This document shows, piece by piece, positions 58,566 through 64,000 of a DNA stretch of 64,000 nt. Positions within the stretch are counted from its first letter, which is position 1; every line of letters starts with the position of its first letter. The DNA comes from Chlorocebus sabaeus (taxonomy: Eukaryota; Chordata; Mammalia; Primates; Cercopithecidae). The DNA lies in NCBI RefSeq assembly GCF_047675955.1, contig NC_132928.1, positions 44,014,889-44,078,888 of the forward strand, written 5' to 3'. A model generated the notes under the pieces. That model saw only the letters and a list, made by a program, of their open reading frames with translations, was not told the origin of the DNA and searched no databases. The position numbers and the translations under genes are program-made.

Positions 58566-58766
58566 GTAGTGGTACTCAAATTGTGCATGCATCAGAATCA
58601 CACGGAGGGCTCCTTAAAATGCAAATTGCTGTGCCTATCCCACTCTCACCCCCCAGTCTCCAATTCAGTAAATTTGGTGCTAGGTCAGAAAATTAACTTT
58701 TCTAGTAAATTCCTAGGTGTTGCTGATTCTGCTGATCTGAAGACTACATTTGGAGAACCACTGCTC
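58566..58766 (+). mobile_element. MER5-like hAT DNA transposon relic
   Basis: Terminal inverted-repeat-like ends AGTGGTACTCAAAT and ATTTGGAGAACCACTG enclose 'gcatcagaatcacacggagggctcc' and 'tgctgattctgctgatctg', the layout of small hAT elements of the MER5 type. I could not confirm an 8-bp target duplication. Confidence 0.75.
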
Positions 58767-58849
58767 TAAGTAATTTGCCTGTGAAAATGGTAAAACATCT
58801 TAAATTTTAGCAAATGTTAGGATCTCATTTTAAAGAGAAAATAAGACAA

Positions 58850-59070
58850 AAGAGTTAGTAGCATAGGGCTCACAATCAGCAAAACTTGGGATTTGAATCT
58901 GGATCTGTCCAAAGTCATGAGTCTGGGCAAATTGCTTAACCTTCCTGAACCACAGTTTCCTTACTTCTAGAATGTGAAATAACAATCATATCTGTCACTG
59001 AGAACCAAATAAAGTATTCTATGTAGGTGTCTGGCATATGGTACCTCATAAATGATTATTATTTTTAAGA
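58850..59070 (+). mobile_element. MIR SINE
   Basis: 'gatttgaatctggatctgtcc', 'agtctgggcaaattgcttaaccttcctgaaccacagtttccttac' and 'ggtgtctggcatatggtacctcataaatg' are MIR in order. Confidence 0.85.
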
Positions 59071-59754
59071 TTACATACACTATTAGAAAAATGGTCACAT
59101 GTAGGCAATACTTTCTGAGATCTAGTCATGGGAGAAAGTTTAGTCAGGATACAATCTGTATTTGTTTTGGATTTAGATTAAATGAAAACAGATTGATACA
59201 GCTTAAAGAACAGTCTTTCTCCTTTCAAATAAATAACTCTCGTGAGATCCCTGGTTCTTTCTTGAAACCTATCCCTAATTCCCATTTCTTTATTGTCATT
59301 TTAAAGTTTATTCTAACATTTATTAAGATGTCCCTTGCTGCTTTATTTCTCTATGCTGCTGTTTACACCAAAAACAAACAACAACAACAACAACAAAAAC
59401 TGAACTTTTTCTTCTAGCAAGGAAAAATTTGAATAACACTAAAGCTCTTATGTAGTGGAGTTAACCCTTTCCAATCACCACCAAATCAGAATTTGAACAC
59501 AAAGAATAACTAATTAACTTAAAAAAGAATAAAATTAACAACACCTGTTAACTAAACTAATGATATTTAAATTAATGTATACTGCCCAATTTCATTGTTA
59601 ATGAGACATCTGTGCATTTTCACCAAAGTAACAGTATATTGCATCCCAAAGCAAAGACAGAACTAGAAGAAAGTGAACAGCAATTCTCCATCTCTTCTAA
59701 TAATTGGAAATGGACTCAACTTAATGCATGAAACATGTTTGCTGATAAAAGGTA
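59071..59754. other. Unassigned sequence with a CAA repeat
   Basis: AT-rich. The only structure seen is (CAA)n at about 59374-59396. Confidence 0.4.
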
Positions 59755-60395
59755 TAGTTCATTCATATATTAGGCAAATATTCACTGTGAGCTTACTATG
59801 TGTCTCTTTCTGTGACACTGGGGATATACTGGTGAGTAGAAGAGCCCAAAGGCCTTACTTCATGGAGCTTTATAGTCTAGTTGGGAAAACAAACATTAAT
59901 CAAATAAGCACACAAATATATAAACAAAGAGAAAGAGTGATAGGTGCAATAAACCAAAAATACAGGTTAAGTAACACAGGGACACTAGGGGTTGGAGCAG
60001 CACAGATAAAAGCACTCAGATGCTATGGAAAGGCCATAAAGTGACAGGAACATGATGGCACATTGGAAGATACTAAAGACCAGAGATGCTGGAGGTGAGA
60101 GTGAGGAGGAAGGATGGCTAAGTCAGGATCACGGAGTGTCTTGTCAACCATACACGTCTTCATCCTAGGAAGGATGAGAAGCTACCAAAGGATTTGAAGA
60201 AGAGAATTGGCATGATCTAACTCGCATTTTTAAAAGATCACTTGGGCTTCAGTGTGCCAAATAGGTTACTGGGTGTAGGGGAGTATAAAATAAAAGGGGG
60301 AAGGAATGGCAAGAATGGTAACAAGAGTCAGTGCAGTTTAGGGCATTACTGTTATAGCCCAGGTGAGAGAGAGATGATGGTACATTGTACCTTGT
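59755..60395 (-). mobile_element. L2 LINE 3' portion
   Basis: 'gcaaatattcactgtgagcttactatgtgtc', 'ttcatggagctttatagtctagttggg', 'gaagctaccaaaggatttgaagaagagaattggcatgatctaac' and 'agcccaggtgagagagagatgatggt' are reversed L2. Confidence 0.85.
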
Positions 60396-60947
60396 TGTGA
60401 TGAAATAGCTTAGTTATTCATTGTAACCTTCTTTAGTGGAAATTTGTGCAAATAAAAAATATCATTTTTTCAGATGTCAGAATATTGATGTGCCTGAAAA
60501 CCTATAGATGGATCACATAATTGTTGAAGGTCCCTTCCATACTTTGACATGATTTAGATGAATTTCAAACCCACACAGTCGCACAACCAGCCTTCAGAGT
60601 GGCACTTTGTTTTGTTTTGAGGCTGCTAAATAGATGGCCCAAAAGATCCATTCACATGGGTATCTGAACTCACCATTTGATATTTCATTTTTGTGTGATA
60701 AAGGCTTATCAGTTCTCGGGAACCACTTGAATAAATATTTCCCAGAGGAAAATGTTTTCTAGGTAAGACACCAATGAGGATTACAAAAGAACTAGCTAAG
60801 AACAAACTTCTGGAAACATAGGACTGAGGATCTTCCCTGGGGAGGAATTTATTATAATCATAATCCTGAAAGATACCATCTCAAATGTCATAATCCCACA
60901 TGTTGAAATCCTTAAAAATCAAAATCCCAAAAATATAATTCTGGAAA
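60396..60947. other. Unassigned sequence ending in an ATAATCC-type repeat
   Basis: At 60855-60945 a short motif (ATAATCCTG, ATAATCCCA, GAAATCCTT, AAAATCCCA, ATAATTCTG) recurs irregularly. The rest is unassigned. Confidence 0.4.
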
Positions 60948-61271
60948 AAAAACTCTACGCAAATAAACTAGAAAACCTAGAAGAGGCCGGGAGCGGTGGC
61001 TCAAGCCTGTAATCCCAGCACTTTGGGAGGCCGAGACGGGCGGATCACGAGGTCAGGAAATCGAGACCATCCTGGCTAACACGGTGAAACCCCGTCTCTA
61101 CTAAAAAAAAAAATACGAAAAAACTAGCCGGGCGAGGTGGTGGGCGCCTGTAGACCCAGCTACTCGGGAGGCTGAGGCAGGAGAATGGCGTGAACCCGGG
61201 AGGCAGAGCTTGCAGTGAGCTGAGATCCGGCCACTGCAATCCAGCCTGGGTGGCAGAGCGAGACTCCGTCT

Positions 61272-61304
<33 letters not shown>

Positions 61305-63486
61305 AAACCTAGAAGAAATGGATAAATTCCTGGACACATATAGTCTCCCAAGACTAAATCAGGAAGAAGTTGAATCCCTGAATAGACCAATAACAGGCTC
61401 TGGAATTGAAGCAATAATTAATAACCTACCCACCAAAAAAAGTCCAGGACCAGATGGATTCACAGCCAAATTCTACCAGAGGTACAAGGAGGAGCTGGTA
61501 CCATTCCTTCTGAAACTATTCCAATCAATAGAAAAAGAGGGAATCCTCCCTAACTCATTTTATGAGGCCAGCATCATCCTGATACCAAAGCCTGGCAGAG
61601 ACAAAACAAATAAAGAGAATTTTAGACCAATATCCCTGATGAACATTGATGCAAAAATCCTCAATAAAATACTAGCAAACTAAATCCAGCAGCACATAAA
61701 AAGCTTATCCACCATGATCAAGTGAGCTTCATCCCTGGGATGCAAGGCTGGTTCAACATATGCAAATCAATAAATGTAATCCAGCATATAAACAGAACCA
61801 AAGACAAAAACCACATGATTATCTCAATAGATGCAGAAAAGGCCTTTGACAAAATTCAACAGCCCTTCATGCTAAAAACTCTCAATAAATTTGGTATTGA
61901 TGGAACGTACCTCAAAATAATAAGAGCTATTTATGACAAACCCACAACTAATATCATACTGAATGGGCAAAAACTGGAATCATTCCCCTTGAAAACTGAC
62001 ACAAGACAGGGATGCCCTCTCTCACCACTCCTATTCAACATAGTGTTGGAAGTTCTGGCCAGGGCAATTAGGCAGGACAAAGAAATAAAGGGTATTCAAT
62101 TAGGAAAAGAGGAAGTCAAATTGTTCCTGTTTGCAGATGACATGATTGTATATCTAGAAAACCCCATCGTCTCAGCCCAAAATCTCCTTAAGCTGATAAG
62201 CAACTTCAATAAAGTCTCAGGATACAAAATCAATGTGCAAAAATCACAGGCATTCTAATACCAATAACAGACAAACAGAGAGCCAAATCATGAATGAACT
62301 CCCATTCACAATTGCTTCAAAGAGAATAAAATACCTAGGAATCCAACTTACAAGGAATGTGAAGGACCTCTTCAAGGAGAACTACAAACCACTGCTCAGT
62401 GAAATAAAAGAGGACACAAACAAATGGAAGAACATTCTATGCTCATGGATAGGAAGAATCAATATCGTGAAAATGGCCATACTGCCCAAGGTAATGTATA
62501 GATTCAGTGCCATCCCCATTAAGCAACCAATGACTTACTTCACAGAACTGGAAAAAAACTACTTTAAAGTTCATATGGAACCAAAAAAGAGCCCGCATTG
62601 CCAAGACAATCTTAAGCCAAAAGAACAAAGCTGGAGGCATCATGCTACCTGACTTCAAACTATACTACAAGGCTGCAGTAACCAAAACAGCATGGTACTG
62701 GTACCAAAACAGAGATATAGACCAATGGAACAGAACAGAGACCTCAGAAATAATACCACACATCTACAACTATCTGATCTTTGACAAACCTGACAAAAAC
62801 AAGAAATGGGGAAAGGATTCCCTATTTAATAAATGGTGCTGGGAAAACTGGCTAGCCATAAGTAGAAAACTGAAACTGGATCCCTTCCTTACACCTTAAA
62901 CAAAAATTAATTCAAGATGGATTAGAGATTCAAATGTTAGACCTAAAACCATAAAAACCTTAGAAGAAACCTAGGCAATATCATTCAGGACATAGGCATG
63001 GGCAAGGATTTCATGTCTAAAACACCAAAAGCAATGGCAACAAAAGCCAAAATTGACAAATGGGATCTAATTAAACTAAAGAGCTTCTGCACAGCAAAAG
63101 AAACTACCATCAGAGTGAACAGGCAAACTACAGAATGGGAGAAAATTTTTGCAATCTATTCATCTGACAAAGGGCTAATATCCAGAACCTACAAAGAACT
63201 CAAACAAATTTACAAGAAAAAAACAAACAACCCCATCAAAAAGTGGGCAAAGGATATGAACAGATATTTCTCAAAAGAAGACACTTATGCAGCCAACAGA
63301 CACATGAAAAAATGCTCATTATCACTCTCCATCAGAGAAATGCAAATCAAAACCACAATGAGATACCATCTCACACCAGTTAGAATGGTGATCATTAAAA
63401 AGTCAGGAAACAACAGGTGCTGGAGAGGATGTGGAGCAGTAGGAACACTTTTACACTGTTGTCAGGACTGTAAACTAGTTTACAAT
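60948..63486 (+). mobile_element. L1 ORF2 internal fragment (L1P type), dead, split by an AluY
   Basis: It covers most of ORF2 from before the RT domain ('acgcaaataaactagaaaacc') to the C-terminus. It lacks the 5' UTR, ORF1, endonuclease, 3' UTR and A tail. The RT motif FADD is intact at 62130-62141. The frame is broken by a stop at 61684 and by frame changes before 61722, near 62250, near 62640 and before 62998, so no ORF2 protein can be made. Homology ends abruptly after 'actgtaaactagtt' near 63483. Confidence 0.9.
60985..61301 (+). mobile_element. AluY, Old World monkey type, inserted in the L1
   Basis: GGCCGGGAGCGGTGGCTCAAG, GATCCGGCCACTGCAATCC and a pure A tail of about 30. The 15-bp target AGAAAACCTAGAAGA is repeated at 60970-60984 and 61302-61316. 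Confidence 0.95.
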
Positions 63487-63795
63487 CATTTATTGAGAAT
63501 AAACTCATTTATTGAGAAAGTTTCAATGTTTTTATATACATGCACAATGCTTATCTGCAAAGTGAACATTATAACACACTTTCATGGAGTCAATTTAACA
63601 CACTTGTAACACACATTATAGCACACTTTCATGGAGTCAATTTTTTAAAAATGCATGAAATGAATCAGAAGTCTCTAAAAATTCTACACAGTTTATCCCT
63701 CCAGTATTTGAAATGATGTGAACATGAAATACATAGCATATAGAATGATAAAAAAAAATTGACAATTTAGTGGAAAAAAACAAAAAAGAAAAAGA
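63487..63795. other. Sequence at the L1 3' break with short direct repeats
   Basis: TCATTTATTGAGA occurs at 63487 and again about 20 bp on. A 22-bp repeat (starting CACACTTTCATGGAGTCAAT) occurs at 63575-63596 and 63622-63643. No family recognised. Confidence 0.6.
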
Positions 63796-64000
63796 TTTTT
63801 TTTTTATTTTTTTTGAGACAGGGTCTCACTCTGTCTCTGTCACCCTGGCTGGAGTGCAATGGTGCGATCTTGGCTCACTGCAATCTCCACCTCCTGGGTT
63901 CAAGCAATTGTTCTGCATCAGCCTCCTGAGTAGCTGGGATTACAGGTGCCAGCCATCACACCCTGCTAATTTTTGTATTTTTGGTAGAGATGGGGTTTCA
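63796..64000 (-). mobile_element. Alu, minus orientation, cut by window end
   Basis: T-rich tail, then 'gagacagggtctcactctgtctctgtcaccctggctgg' through 'gtagagatggggtttca', where the window stops. Confidence 0.9.

Noticed and set aside
61318..63609. A set of long frames resembling reverse transcriptase
   Set aside because: They are pieces of one dead L1 ORF2 split by a stop and frameshifts. Recorded as a mobile element, not as genes.
1..64000. CRISPR arrays, operons, phage or bacterial mobile genes
   Set aside because: The sequence is plainly primate nuclear DNA; no spaced short repeats with unique spacers are present.

Overview
This is a vertebrate nuclear window that is mostly non-coding. 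It comes from a primate, and most likely an Old World monkey. There are about eighteen Alu elements or Alu fragments. Three young AluY copies carry the sequence features I associate with cercopithecid-specific Alu subfamilies (GGCTCAAGCC near the head, GATCCGGCCACTGCA near the tail). Old L1, L2, MIR, MaLR and CR1/L3 relics fill much of the rest. Nothing prokaryotic is present: no operons, CRISPR arrays, insertion sequences or phage genes.

Only one protein-coding exon can be supported. It lies on the minus strand at 22985-23252 and encodes the first 89 residues of hemicentin-1 (HMCN1, fibulin-6): a signal peptide plus the start of the von Willebrand A domain. It ends in a consensus splice donor in phase 1. 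A CpG island at about 23383-23735 covers the inferred 5' UTR and a TATA-less, CCAAT-containing promoter. The window therefore divides into three parts: 1-22984 is the 5' part of HMCN1 intron 1, 22985 to about 23650 is exon 1, and about 23650-64000 is the upstream flank. No second gene is recognisable upstream.

Intron 1 (1-22984) holds alternating L1 fragments (3750-7795), three L2 copies, an MLT1-type LTR split by an Alu, an L2 carrying an LTR that itself carries two Alus (15770-18310), and two L1 3' ends (18610-19925). Around the promoter, about 20.9-25.1 kb is almost free of interspersed repeats. Upstream come an L1M5-like fragment (25265-27460), L2/MIR-dominated sequence, a young AluY (35535), a GGAA microsatellite (41875), a CR1/L3 relic and MaLR LTRs (42060-44991), a solo LTR with target-site duplication (50185-50679), a 5'-inverted L1 (52293-54255), a small CpG/ETS/TCF motif cluster (57900-58075), and an L1 ORF2 fragment split by a third AluY (60948-63486).

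I found no convincing new biological system. The items most worth checking are: two nearly identical same-orientation AluY copies that bracket HMCN1 exon 1 and its promoter; a head-to-head inverted Alu pair 48 bp apart inside intron 1; upstream ORFs in the HMCN1 leader; and the distal ETS/TCF cluster. Repeat subfamily names rest on recalled consensus sequences, not on a search. Boundaries of old repeats are approximate.
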